Shown in pieces: positions 29,317-39,638 of a DNA stretch of 64,000 nucleotides. Each line of letters opens with the position of its first letter. Position 1 is the stretch's first letter. Both the position numbers and the translations under genes were made by a program. Source of the stretch: JANXQG01 sp963824275 (GTDB taxonomy: Bacteria > Planctomycetota > Planctomycetia > Pirellulales > Thermoguttaceae); the NCBI GenBank assembly GCA_963824275.1, contig CAWGOT010000003.1, positions 2,666,001 through 2,730,000 on the forward strand, read 5' to 3'. The notes beneath the pieces were generated by a model that did no database searches, was not told the DNA's origin, and saw nothing but the letters and a program-made list of their open reading frames with translations.

Positions 29317-29353
29317 GAAAAGACCGCCGGCCCTGAAAACTCAGGACCGGCGG
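29317..29353 (-). terminator. Intrinsic terminator of groEL
   Basis: On the minus strand a 13-bp stem (CCGCCGGTCCTGA/TCAGGGCCGGCGG, one G-U pair) with a GTTT-type loop is followed directly by TCTTTT. It lies about 55 nt past the groEL stop. Confidence 0.75.
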
Positions 29354-29408
29354 GGGAGGTTGATTCAAGGCTCGACCTGCGTGCGAAACCGCAAGCGTCT
29401 CTCGTAGC

Positions 29409-31035
<1,627 letters not shown>

Positions 31036-31130
31036 GAGTAAGATTCTCCTTCAAGTTTCTTGGGGGCGATGCCTCTCGCCGCCGATTCTGAGTTTAGTTG
31101 TGTTCTGGGTGGGTCCACGTCGACAGCTCT

Positions 31131-31209
31131 TGGTGGGACTCGTTGCACTCGGCCCACCCTACGCGTGCAGTGGCTGAAGAAGGTGGGCCGAGTGCAACGA
31201 GTCCCACCA
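31131..31209. repeat. Perfect 28-bp inverted repeat between groES and groEL
   Basis: 31131-31158 and 31182-31209 are exact reverse complements (TGGTGGGACTCGTTGCACTC...). Loop 23 nt. Member of the GGTGGG repeat family. It lies within the groESL spacer, so it may act as an attenuator or processing site. Confidence 0.9.
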
Positions 31210-31217
31210 GCACATTC

Positions 31218-31550
31218 TCAGCCGATCACGGCGAGGATGTCGTCTTCGCGCATCAGCAGCAGGTCGCGGTCGCCGAGCTTGAACTGCTCGCCCGCATAGG
31301 AAGTAAAGAGGACGCGGTCGCCGGCCTTGACCTGCAACGCCGTCCGCTTGCCGTCCTTGTTCAATCGGCCTTCGCCGACGCTGATCACGGTGCCGCGGGT
31401 CGGCTTGTCCTTGGCGGAGTCGGGCAGGACGATCCCGCCAGCCGTCACGGCCTCCGATTCCTCGCGCTCGATCACGACGCGGTCGCCCAGGGGCTGGAGT
31501 TGAAGTTTTTCTTCACCGGAACGGGTTTCTTTCTTGTCTTTCTTCGCCAT
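31218..31550 (-). CDS. groES: Co-chaperonin GroES
   Basis: 110 residues, intact, start MAKKDKKETRSGEEKLQLQP at 31550 with GAGGAG 8 nt upstream. LQPLGDRVVIEREESE, GGIVLPDSAKDKP, GTVISVGEG, KAGDRVLFTSYAGE and a C-terminal ILAVIG make it unmistakable. The N-terminal charged extension (about 15 residues) is longer than in E. coli. Forms the heptameric lid of GroEL. I looked for a CIRCE operator upstream and did not find a convincing one. Confidence 0.96.
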   Translation of the reverse strand: MAKKDKKETRSGEEKLQLQPLGDRVVIEREESEAVTAGGIVLPDSAKDKPTRGTVISVGEGRLNKDGKRTALQVKAGDRVLFTSYAGEQFKLGDRDLLLMREDDILAVIG

Positions 31551-31866
31551 GCGTCGCAACTCCTCAAGGATGAATCGATTTTCGGCCGGCCGCGAAACCC
31601 TCGCAGACGGGAACCATGGTTCTGCCAAACTTGCGCACTCTGGCGCTGGCGGTGAAGGGGGAAGCAAGTCGCGCGCCAATGCGACGGCCGCGACGTAACT
31701 CGTTATGGCAGCGTATGTTGCTTAAAAAATCCCGGAAACGTCGCCTGCCGAAATCGGCTTGGCGAGGGCCGAGCGGGCCTATAGATCGGCCTTACACCTG
31801 CCGTTTTGGCAGGGAGGGATAACACCCAAGCCTGGAGAGTCTGGGGCCGCAGTCGATATCGAAGCC
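31551..31866. other. Intergenic region upstream of groES
   Basis: No convincing gene. Contains the groES ribosome site and probably its promoter, but no strong consensus boxes. A CCGTTTTGGCAGGGAGG stretch near 31800 is the only notable motif. Confidence 0.4.
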
Positions 31867-32538
31867 CTATGGGGCACCCGCTTGCGGGTCAGCGAGGAAT
31901 ACCTTCCGCGCTCGCTCTCCTGGTCGCGGGTGGAAATGAGCCGTTTTCGCCGCAGCCACGCGACGCCCGAAGCGCAAGCGAGGTAAGCGCTTCCGCTTGC
32001 GCGTCGGGCTTCGGTCTTTCCCCGATAACCCCTGATCCTGGAGCGAAACCTCGTCCCTAGAATCCGCGCCTGGCGGAAGCGGGGCGGGAGCAACATAGGG
32101 AACAGGATCGGGAGGCGGTGCCGGCAGCGAAGGGGCTGCCGACGGCGGCGGATATGCGGACGCTGAACTCGATGAATACGTCGGCGTGTAGCCCGACGCA
32201 TACGTCGGTGGCGGCGTTGACGAAGCGGCCGGCGCCGGAGGTGCAGGGGCGGAAGGCGTATAGTAATACTGCTGCCCCGACGGCGGCGGTTGCACGTAGG
32301 TCCCAGGCGGCGGCGCTACATAGACCGGTTGCGGAACGTAGGCCGGGGTCGAATAGTAGTACGGGTAGCCATAATAAGGATATCCATAAGGGTATCCATA
32401 GTAATATGGGCCGGGGGCATAGGCCGGCACGCCGATCCCGATCCCAATTCCGATATGCGGTCCCCCAGCCAGGGCCGGGGAAATCGAGAGCCCAACGGCT
32501 CCCAAAACTACGCTGACCAATAAGGCTCTTTTCAACAT
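31867..32538 (-). CDS. Secreted Pro/Tyr-rich low-complexity protein
   Basis: The signal peptide (LLVSVVLGAVGLSISPALA) is followed by GIGIGIGVPAYAPGPYYYG, many YPY/YGYP units, and Pro-, Ser- and Ala-rich segments. Possibly a surface or cell-wall associated structural protein; no catalytic motif. The last about 45 residues (PTRKRKRLPRLRFG and on) are encoded by a palindromic repeat (about 31961-32013) and an adjacent GC-rich region, so the native C terminus probably lay near 32030. Confidence 0.55.
   Translation of the reverse strand: MLKRALLVSVVLGAVGLSISPALAGGPHIGIGIGIGVPAYAPGPYYYGYPYGYPYYGYPYYYSTPAYVPQPVYVAPPPGTYVQPPPSGQQYYYTPSAPAPPAPAASSTPPPTYASGYTPTYSSSSASAYPPPSAAPSLPAPPPDPVPYVAPAPLPPGADSRDEVSLQDQGLSGKDRSPTRKRKRLPRLRFGRRVAAAKTAHFHPRPGERARKVFLADPQAGAP
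31961..32013. repeat. AAGCGCAAGCG / CGCTTGCGC palindromic repeat
   Basis: CGACGCCCGAAGCGCAAGCG pairs with CGCTTGCGCGTCGGGCTTCG. The same family (CCAAGCGTAAGCGAGGA/TCCTCGCTTACGCTTCGG) is at 56478-56543. Confidence 0.8.
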
Positions 32539-32550
32539 GGCTGATTCTCC

Positions 32551-33119
32551 TTAGGTTTGTACGTTCAGAAGAAATCCGTTGATCGATTGGTTGCCGCCGG
32601 ACGTGCTGGAAATCAGGGCAAGCAAGTCGGCAGTCTGCTGGTTGGACGTCGGCTGAGTTGCCGCCGTGGTAGTTGTAGCGCCGGTTTGGGTCGTGGCATC
32701 GTTCGACGTGGTCGTGCCGGACGAACCGGCCCCGCTCGTCTCGCTGCCCGACCCGCCATGATGGTGATGATGGTGGTGGTGCGCCCTTGGGCCTGCCCTG
32801 AGGCGTCCTGTTGGAGCGTAGCCGGGTTGATGCCGTTTTCCTGGAAGACCTGGTTTACGGCACCCTGGATGACCGAGTTGAGGTTCGACGTGTTGCCCGA
32901 CTGCTCGGCGGTCTGCACGGCGCTGGTAATGGCCGTGACAAGCTGAGCCTGCAAACTGGTCGTCCCGCCGGTCGTGCCGGACGCGGCAGAGGTGGCCGTC
33001 GTGCCGGAGGCACTGCTGGTCTGAGTGGCGCCGCTGCCGCTTGAGGCCTGGCTTTCCAGCAGGGCCATGTACTGGAACGGATTGAAATTCAGACTGCTGA
33101 CACTGTTTAGACTGGACAC
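32551..33119 (-). CDS. Ser/Thr-rich protein with natural His8 tract, one frameshift
   Basis: Starts MSSLNSVSSLNFNPFQYMAL. A helical module (LQAQLVTAITSAVQTAEQSG, VIQGAVNQVFQENGINPATL) is shared with the next gene. Then comes an uninterrupted run of eight His followed by GGSGSETSGAG and a Ser/Thr-rich tail ending NQSINGFLLNVQT. One base is missing just before the His tract (GGG for GGGG, about 32790). No signal peptide and no known family. The His tract could bind metal. Confidence 0.55.
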
Positions 33120-33155
33120 AACAAGTACTCCTTACATTAGGAATTCGCGAACTGC

Positions 33156-33893
33156 TCATTGCCCTGAATCATACAAAAACCCGAGCAAGTTCTGGTTGTT
33201 GTTTTGGGAAGGGAGGAGTGAGGAAAGCAAATTGCCCGAGCTTTGGCTCGTGCTTCCGGCGTCGGAGAGCAGGGAGGCCAGGTCGGCCGATCCCTGGCTG
33301 TCGTTTTCCAAAGCCAGGAATTGGGCCAACGAATCGCTCGCTGGCGTATCGTTTTGGGATGATGAAAGCTGCGATAGCAAGTCGCTCGACTCCGTATCGC
33401 TCTGGGAGTTGGAAAGCAGTGAGGTCAGACCGCTCGATCCTTGGCTGCCGTCCTGGGACGATGCGAGTTGGGCCACTGGATCGCTCGCCGCGCTGGCCCC
33501 GCCGAGCGCGGCCAGGACGTCGGCGAGCGTGGCGCTGGTGCTGGAACTGACGGAACCGCTGCCGCTGCTGGTCGACTGAAACGTCTTGGGGTCGATGCCG
33601 TTGTTTTGAAGCACCTGGACCAAGGCGTTGTAAACCACGTCCTTGAGGTCCGGGCTGCCCGACTCCTCCGCACTTTGCAAGGCCGCCGTAACTGCCGACT
33701 GGATCTGGTCTTGCAAGTCCGAGGAAGTTCCGCTTCCCGTTGCGCTCGGCGCACCGCTTGCCTGGCTGGTCGTCTGCAGGCCGCCGGCGATAACGGAGTT
33801 CAAGAGCGAGGGATCGCTCAGGCCGCTTTCGGCTTCGGAAAGCAGCGGCAGAAGGTTGGCATTGTAGCTGCTAATGCCCGTGATTCCTGACAT
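33156..33893 (-). CDS. Ser/Gln-rich protein, paralogue of the His-tract protein
   Basis: 245 residues, intact, MSGITGISSYNANLLPLLSE. Module LQDQIQSAVTAALQSAEESG and VVYNALVQVLQNNGIDPKTF aligns with the neighbouring gene. The C-terminal half has imperfect S-L-L-S-x-S-Q repeats (LTSLLSNSQSDTESSDLLSQ) and ends LLGFLYDSGQ. No TM or signal. 36 nt separate the two genes, so they form one unit. Function unknown; the composition suggests an extended or secreted polymer-like protein. Confidence 0.55.
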   Translation of the reverse strand: MSGITGISSYNANLLPLLSEAESGLSDPSLLNSVIAGGLQTTSQASGAPSATGSGTSSDLQDQIQSAVTAALQSAEESGSPDLKDVVYNALVQVLQNNGIDPKTFQSTSSGSGSVSSSTSATLADVLAALGGASAASDPVAQLASSQDGSQGSSGLTSLLSNSQSDTESSDLLSQLSSSQNDTPASDSLAQFLALENDSQGSADLASLLSDAGSTSQSSGNLLSSLLPSQNNNQNLLGFLYDSGQ

Positions 33894-34102
33894 GCCGCTC
33901 GTCTCGTTACGTGAAGTGGGGAGGGGATCCTACCATCGCAGGAACAAATAACGCAATATCTCTAATCGTTAAAGATCGACATTCTTGGCCGACAGGTTGA
34001 ATGTTGACTTTTAACATGCGATTTCTGAGCCGGCGTCGGAGTTGGCCTTGCAACATAAATGACGACACAGAAAGCAGTTGCGAAACTATAGCACGCGCCA
34101 GC

Positions 34103-34174
34103 GTAGGGTGGGACCAGAGAGCTTGCGAACGCCGGCCCACCATTAAACTGAATGGTGGGCCGGCACTCGCAAGC
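34103..34174. repeat. GTAGGGTGGG-type inverted repeat
   Basis: Inner stem GCTTGCGAACGCCGGCCCACC (34121 on) against GGTGGGCCGGCACTCGCAAGC (to 34174). Part of the 667-bp geneless stretch 33894-34563. Confidence 0.8.
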
Positions 34175-34218
34175 CGAAACCGCCAGTATCGGTTGTACTC
34201 ATAGGTTCATTCGCATTG

Positions 34219-34395
34219 TCAGCCCCGTTTACGAGGCTCCTGCCGCGGATTGCCGCGACAAAGGAGGCCCGTAAACGGGCCTGACATCCACAGTCGCCAA
34301 ACTGGTGAGTCGCTTTTCGCCTGCTAGCAACCCGGCATAAATGCCGGGCCGATTACGGGCTGAAGCCCGAAACGGGCGTAAACGCCCGTCCCCCG
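34219..34395. repeat. Cluster of short palindromes (CCCGTTTACG / CCCGGCATAAATGCC types)
   Basis: GCCCCGTTTACGAGG faces GGCCCGTAAACGGGC (34225-34283). ACCCGGCATAAATGCCGGGC and CGGGCGTAAACGCCCG follow (34328-34392). No gene is seen here. Confidence 0.7.
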
Positions 34396-34563
34396 TGGCC
34401 CGGAACAAAAGCGGCATAACGTCTCGTCCTGCCAAGACGCCGCTTTTGCGCAGGCCAGTCCCACCCTACGGCTAACATCAGCCGTGCGAAAACGGTATAT
34501 GCTCGTTGGTGTAATGCGGCTAGAATCTGCCGCAGGGCTGAACACGGTTGAAGGAACCTCGTG

Positions 34564-35934
34564 ATGCAACTTCCCAGCGAATTTCCCGCAGCGCAAACCG
34601 CGGGATTTCGACATGGCTTCGTCTGGCCCGCGGCAGGATCTCGTCGGCGATGGACGTCCTTCCTCGCCGTGGCGTTCGCGGCCGCGACAACGACTGCCTG
34701 CCTCGGCCAAGACTTCCCACCTCCGCCCGGTCCACCGGGCCCCGGCTATCCAATGCCACCGAACCAGCAGTTCGGCCCAGGTCCTGGCTATCCGATGCCG
34801 CAGAACCAGCTACCCGGCCCTGGCGACCCCAATGTTCAGCCCCGCTTCTGGCCTCCCGCTGATCAACCTCCCGTCACGGCGGCGCCGAACGGACCATTCC
34901 CGGCCCAAATGCCGGGGCCAAACATGCCGGAGCAGCCTCCCATTGCCACCGGCCCCAGCCCCGATCCTCAGGGTAACGACCATGGCGCCTGGCTGCCGGA
35001 CGACATGCTGGGCTTCGGCGGAATGGGAGGCATGGGAATGGGCGGCTTCGGCGGCGGCATGAACCCGACCGACTCCGTCCGCTACTCGGCCCTCTGGTTC
35101 CCCAAGGTTCCCGTCGAAGGGCAGGCGACCGATCTCCAGATGATCGGGGAGAATCTCTCCTTCACGCATCCGCTGTGGAAGGACTCGCTCAATGCCTTGA
35201 GCCTTACGGGCGGCGTGCGAAACCAGCTTTTCGACACCAATGCCATCCTGCCGGAGACCGGCCAGCCGCTGCCCGCGGAACTTTGGGGCGTCAACCTCGG
35301 GCTGCGCTACAGCCGGCAACTGAATGACGGCTGGATTACGGGCGGCGGTGTGAGCATCGGTTCGGCCAGCGACCACCCCTTTGCCACGATCCACGAAATC
35401 GATATCGGCATGAACGCCATGCTGCGGATACCGCAGGGCGAGCACAATGCATGGCTCTTCACCCTCTCTTATTCGCCCATGGGCGAGTTGAACTTCCCCG
35501 TGCCGGGGGTCGCTTTTAGCTGGAATCCCTCGCCCGAGTTTCACGCCAACATCGGCCTGCCCCTGATGGTCATGTGGCGGCCGAGCGACGACTGGCAGTT
35601 CCAGGCGTCCTACATGCTCCTCCGCACGGTCCACATCAAGGCCCAGTACCGATTGACCGGCAGCCTGCGGGCCTTCGCCGCCTACGACTGGTCGAACGAA
35701 TCGTACAGCTTGCTCGACCGCCCCGAGCTGGACGACCGCTTCTTCATTTACGACCAGCGGGTCAGCCTCGGAATTCAGACGCCGCTCTGGGAGCGGTGGA
35801 CCGCGTCGGTCTCCAGCGGTTTCGTATTCGACCGCTACATGTTCGAGGGCACGTCGTCCACGTCGAGCAGCGCCGATCGGATCGACCTGGGCAATGGACC
35901 GTTCGCGGCGTTGAACTTCAACGCCAGGTTTTGA
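34564..35934 (+). CDS. Outer-membrane beta-barrel protein (DUF6268-like)
   Basis: About 456 residues (GTG at 34561 is an alternative start; GAAGGAA precedes both). A long N-terminal region with a hydrophobic segment (SFLAVAFAAATTTACLG) leads to a Pro/Gly/Gln-rich linker with a near-repeat (GPGPGYPMPQNQLPGPG). From about residue 175 there are alternating amphipathic strands (YSALWFPKVPVEGQ, GGVSIGSASDHPF, FHANIGLPLMVMWRPSDDWQ, AQYRLTGSLRAFAAYDW), ending NFNARF with terminal Phe, as expected for a barrel recognised by BamA. Intact, single gene. Confidence 0.65.
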   Translation: MQLPSEFPAAQTAGFRHGFVWPAAGSRRRWTSFLAVAFAAATTTACLGQDFPPPPGPPGPGYPMPPNQQFGPGPGYPMPQNQLPGPGDPNVQPRFWPPADQPPVTAAPNGPFPAQMPGPNMPEQPPIATGPSPDPQGNDHGAWLPDDMLGFGGMGGMGMGGFGGGMNPTDSVRYSALWFPKVPVEGQATDLQMIGENLSFTHPLWKDSLNALSLTGGVRNQLFDTNAILPETGQPLPAELWGVNLGLRYSRQLNDGWITGGGVSIGSASDHPFATIHEIDIGMNAMLRIPQGEHNAWLFTLSYSPMGELNFPVPGVAFSWNPSPEFHANIGLPLMVMWRPSDDWQFQASYMLLRTVHIKAQYRLTGSLRAFAAYDWSNESYSLLDRPELDDRFFIYDQRVSLGIQTPLWERWTASVSSGFVFDRYMFEGTSSTSSSADRIDLGNGPFAALNFNARF

Positions 35935-36049
35935 TGGTGGGACTTCGCTCCACTCGGCCCACTACTACCGCATTTAGGACCGGAAGAGCCCGTAACTTCC
36001 ACGGAATCGTTACAGTTTAACATTGCCGGGTGCCGATTCATGGAACACG

Positions 36050-36856
36050 ATGTGGTGTCGAAGCTGCGGTCAAGACGTTCCGGGCATCCCCTCGCTTGAT
36101 GCGGGCGCCTATTCCTGCGCCCGTTGCGGGGCGCCGGTTGCTTCCGTTTCGCCTGCAGCCGCCGCGCCGCCGGCTTCCCCGTCCAAGGACGACGCTGCCA
36201 AGGCTGGCGCTGCTAGCACATCCGCCAGGCGGCCGCCAATCTATGACGGCTGGGAACTCGACGAAGAGCTGCGGCATTTCCGCCGGGTCTTGGGCTCAGT
36301 TCCGGCCGCAAACCAAGGACTCGACAAGCCTTCTCGGCAGCCGAGGTTTCGCCTTGATGCGGGTCACGGCGTGCCCGGCATGCACGTTAAGAAACCACGG
36401 CGATCATCCAGGAAGAAGAAGCGGGTTGCGCGGGCTGCGAAGAACCACGCCCCTGGCGACAGCGTGCTGGCCGTGCTGGCCTGGTTGGCCTTGTGGCTGG
36501 GCACGACCGGCTCCATTTGCGGCCTTGCCCTGATCGGTTGGTCGATGGGCACGGGGCGGGGCGATCTTTGGACTATCGGCACGCCGATCATCTTGGCCGG
36601 GCAGATCTTCCTGATCTTGGGTCTGGTCCTGGAATTGGACCGCATCTGGCGCAACAGCCATTGGGCAAGCGACCGGCTGGAGACCGTCGACGAGCAACTC
36701 CACGACCTGAAGATGGCAACCTCATTGCTTGGCACTTCGCACGGACCTTCCGGCCCCTTCTATGCCCATTGGGCCGGCGGTGCGGGAACAGAGATCCTGC
36801 TGGGAGATCTGAAGGGGCAGCTCGACCTGCTGGCGGAGAAGCTGGCGCGGCAGTAG
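36050..36856 (+). CDS. Zinc-ribbon protein with two TM helices
   Basis: About 268 residues from MWCRSCGQDVPGI (a TTG at 36023 is an alternative start). A CxxC...CxxC zinc ribbon (CRSCG, CARCG) is followed by an Ala/Pro/Lys-rich linker, a basic patch (KKPRRSSRKKKRVAR), two TM helices (VLAVLAWLALWLGTTGSICG, GTPIILAGQIFLILGLVLEL) and a C-terminal coiled-coil-like segment (LETVDEQLHDLKMATSLL). Unknown function; the architecture recalls other planctomycete zinc-ribbon membrane proteins. Confidence 0.7.
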   Translation: MWCRSCGQDVPGIPSLDAGAYSCARCGAPVASVSPAAAAPPASPSKDDAAKAGAASTSARRPPIYDGWELDEELRHFRRVLGSVPAANQGLDKPSRQPRFRLDAGHGVPGMHVKKPRRSSRKKKRVARAAKNHAPGDSVLAVLAWLALWLGTTGSICGLALIGWSMGTGRGDLWTIGTPIILAGQIFLILGLVLELDRIWRNSHWASDRLETVDEQLHDLKMATSLLGTSHGPSGPFYAHWAGGAGTEILLGDLKGQLDLLAEKLARQ

Positions 36857-36882
36857 GTCCTTTCTGCCGGAAAGGACTGACG
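36857..36882. repeat. GTAGGTCCTTTCTGCCGGAAAGGAC repeat
   Basis: Palindromic core GTCCTTTCTGCCGGAAAGGAC. Other copies: 51129-51154, 51209-51234 (inverted), 56344-56369, and a partial copy at about 16890-16905. Here it directly follows a stop codon and may serve as a terminator. Confidence 0.8.
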
Positions 36883-36924
36883 TTGTAGCGGTGCAAGAGA
36901 GTGCCTGACCGGAAAGGACCAATT

Positions 36925-37368
36925 TCACGTCTGAAGAAAGTCATCAGGAGAAACAACAGAAATAGCAAAACGGCGGAAATCGGACGTGTTAAAAGTCAGC
37001 AGCGCAAGGCTCTCGACCTTGCACAGGGCGGCAAGCCGCGCATCGTTCGCCTTCTTGCCAATGACTTGATTCGTATCGGCAAGCCGAAGCCACTCGACGA
37101 AAACGGCTGGCGTCTCCAGGATCAGCGCGAACCGTTGCAGCGTTCGATCAATCTCTTCGCGAACCCGCTTGCACGGCCACTCGAAGCCATTCGCTTGCAG
37201 CGGACGTGTGGCAACCGCCCAAAACTCGACGAGCACTTGCGGAGTCACCACCAGATCATGGCCCTGTCCCGCCAATGCGCTCATGCCGTGAACGGCTGCG
37301 GAGTGTTGCGATGAAGTCTTGTTCGCGGCCCGCAGCAAGATGTTGGTGTCAAGCAGGTAGCGAGCCAT
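36925..37368 (-). CDS. VapC-type PIN-domain toxin
   Basis: 147 residues. YLLDTNILLRAAN (first Asp), a Glu in VTPQVLVEFWAVATRP, NDARLAALCKVE (third acidic residue) and LLTFNTSDFRRF give the PIN ribonuclease quartet. Forms a type II toxin-antitoxin pair with the gene 6 nt upstream. PIN toxins cleave tRNA or rRNA. Ends FLQT at 36925, just past a GGAAAGGACC repeat. Confidence 0.88.
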   Translation of the reverse strand: MARYLLDTNILLRAANKTSSQHSAAVHGMSALAGQGHDLVVTPQVLVEFWAVATRPLQANGFEWPCKRVREEIDRTLQRFALILETPAVFVEWLRLADTNQVIGKKANDARLAALCKVESLALLTFNTSDFRRFAISVVSPDDFLQT

Positions 37369-37374
37369 GAGCGT

Positions 37375-37638
37375 TCACTCGTAAATCGACTCTCGCGACA
37401 TCATTTCAAGTGTAAGATCCGGCGCTGGAGGGCGGTCTGCTTCGGCCCATTCCTGAATCGCTTTGATTCGTTCCGCGGTCGTTGACCGCTGCCAAAACGC
37501 CCGCCCTTGGTCAATCGCCCGCAGAACAATGGAATCGGCGTCGGACTGGATCTCGAACGCTGCCCGCGGCTGAAATTGATTCAACAGGTCGGCCGGAACA
37601 TACAATCCCCCGTCGTCGCCACGTTCCACAATCGCCAT
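37375..37638 (-). CDS. Antitoxin of the VapBC-type pair
   Basis: 87 residues, MAIVERGDDGGLYVPADLLN. The N-terminal DGGLYVPADLL resembles a short AbrB-like DNA-binding beta-hairpin. The C-terminal helix (RIKAIQEWAEADRPPAPD) would wrap the toxin. Identified as antitoxin mainly by position and size. Autoregulation is expected, but no operator is evident. Confidence 0.7.
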   Translation of the reverse strand: MAIVERGDDGGLYVPADLLNQFQPRAAFEIQSDADSIVLRAIDQGRAFWQRSTTAERIKAIQEWAEADRPPAPDLTLEMMSRESIYE

Positions 37639-37719
37639 GATACGGTCTCCTCAAATCGCGAACATCCAGACTCATTTTAACAAGCGTTGTGCAGGGAGTC
37701 AACATCGGACACCTCCGCG

Positions 37720-38720
<1,001 letters not shown>

Positions 38721-38744
38721 GCGCTGGATCCTCTCGATTGAACC

Positions 38745-39638
38745 TCAGTCCTCATCCGCTTCAATATCAAGACTCTTGGGCACTGGCACAGCACCCTTGA
38801 CCGTTAGCAACGTGCTCTGCGGCAACTTCGCTTCGATCTGATCCAAGACTACCTTCAAGTCAACCTTGGGACTCACCTGAAGACCGAGGCAGGTCGCAAC
38901 GCCCTCGCTGTCGGTGCTGACGCGCTCCTTCAATTGGAGCGTGTAAGCGAGGTCGCCCTTATGGAGTTCATACGCGTGAAACTGCATAGGGTCGCCATCT
39001 CGTACTCCCTGGATATGGTCGAACGCGAAGGCCCTTCGCATATAGTCGAGCAAACAGTCTTGCAGGACGAGAACGAGCCGCTTGCTGAGGTGTTCAAAGG
39101 TGGCAATCTTGTGGTTCAGTTGCACGAGGGTCGTCTTTGCCGTGTGCTTCCAGTTGATGCCGAAGCCCTTCCGCGACTCCGCGTCCTCTTGCTTTACGCG
39201 CACGCCGAATTGCCGCACAAACCGCTGGCGCTCTGGCCAGACCGTGCCGGTAGAGTCCATTGTTTGCAATTCGATGCCCACGAAATCCCGCGGTTTGCCT
39301 TTGCGGACAGATGTTAAGCAGTAATCGATGCTGCCTCCAGGAACCGCCACCTCCGGAACGATGCGAAGCTCGTTCCCCGGTTCGTGTAGCGTGAGGAGGT
39401 GGGTACAATCCATGAAAACCTGGCTGCGATCGAGGAGTCTGAAAGGGCAAATCATCACGGGGCGGGGGTTCTTCCGCCCATAGATCATCGTGCATGTGCC
39501 GATCGTAAGATCGGCCTCGCTCTTGCGATTTTTCAGGCACTTTCGGTTCAGAAGCGGGCACTCCTCGCGTTTGACGGCGGCCTTCCATTTCCCGCGCGCG
39601 AAAGTCGGCAGACCGTATAGTTCGGCGACCTTGGTCAT
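38745..39638 (-). CDS. NotI-like type II restriction endonuclease
   Basis: 297 residues from MTKVAELYGLPTF. Resembles the NotI family: Cys-containing segments ECPLLNRKCLKNR and GTCTMI...MICPFRLLD match the four-Cys iron-binding domain of NotI. VGIELQTMDSTGTVW parallels NotI's YGVLEIQTMDFHG with the E-x-Q nuclease core. The start overlaps the methyltransferase stop (ATGA), so the two are translationally coupled. NotI cuts an 8-bp GC-only site; specificity here is not predictable. The sequence is intact. Assignment by recalled motif similarity rather than a search. Confidence 0.68.
   Translation of the reverse strand: MTKVAELYGLPTFARGKWKAAVKREECPLLNRKCLKNRKSEADLTIGTCTMIYGRKNPRPVMICPFRLLDRSQVFMDCTHLLTLHEPGNELRIVPEVAVPGGSIDYCLTSVRKGKPRDFVGIELQTMDSTGTVWPERQRFVRQFGVRVKQEDAESRKGFGINWKHTAKTTLVQLNHKIATFEHLSKRLVLVLQDCLLDYMRRAFAFDHIQGVRDGDPMQFHAYELHKGDLAYTLQLKERVSTDSEGVATCLGLQVSPKVDLKVVLDQIEAKLPQSTLLTVKGAVPVPKSLDIEADED

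Noticed and set aside
31551..31700. CIRCE (HrcA) operator upstream of groES
   Set aside because: Only a partial TTGCGCACTC-like half site is present and no matching inverted half nine bases away.
36901..37314. Plus-strand ORF of 137 codons
   Set aside because: Lies antisense to the VapC-type toxin, whose catalytic motifs are clear.
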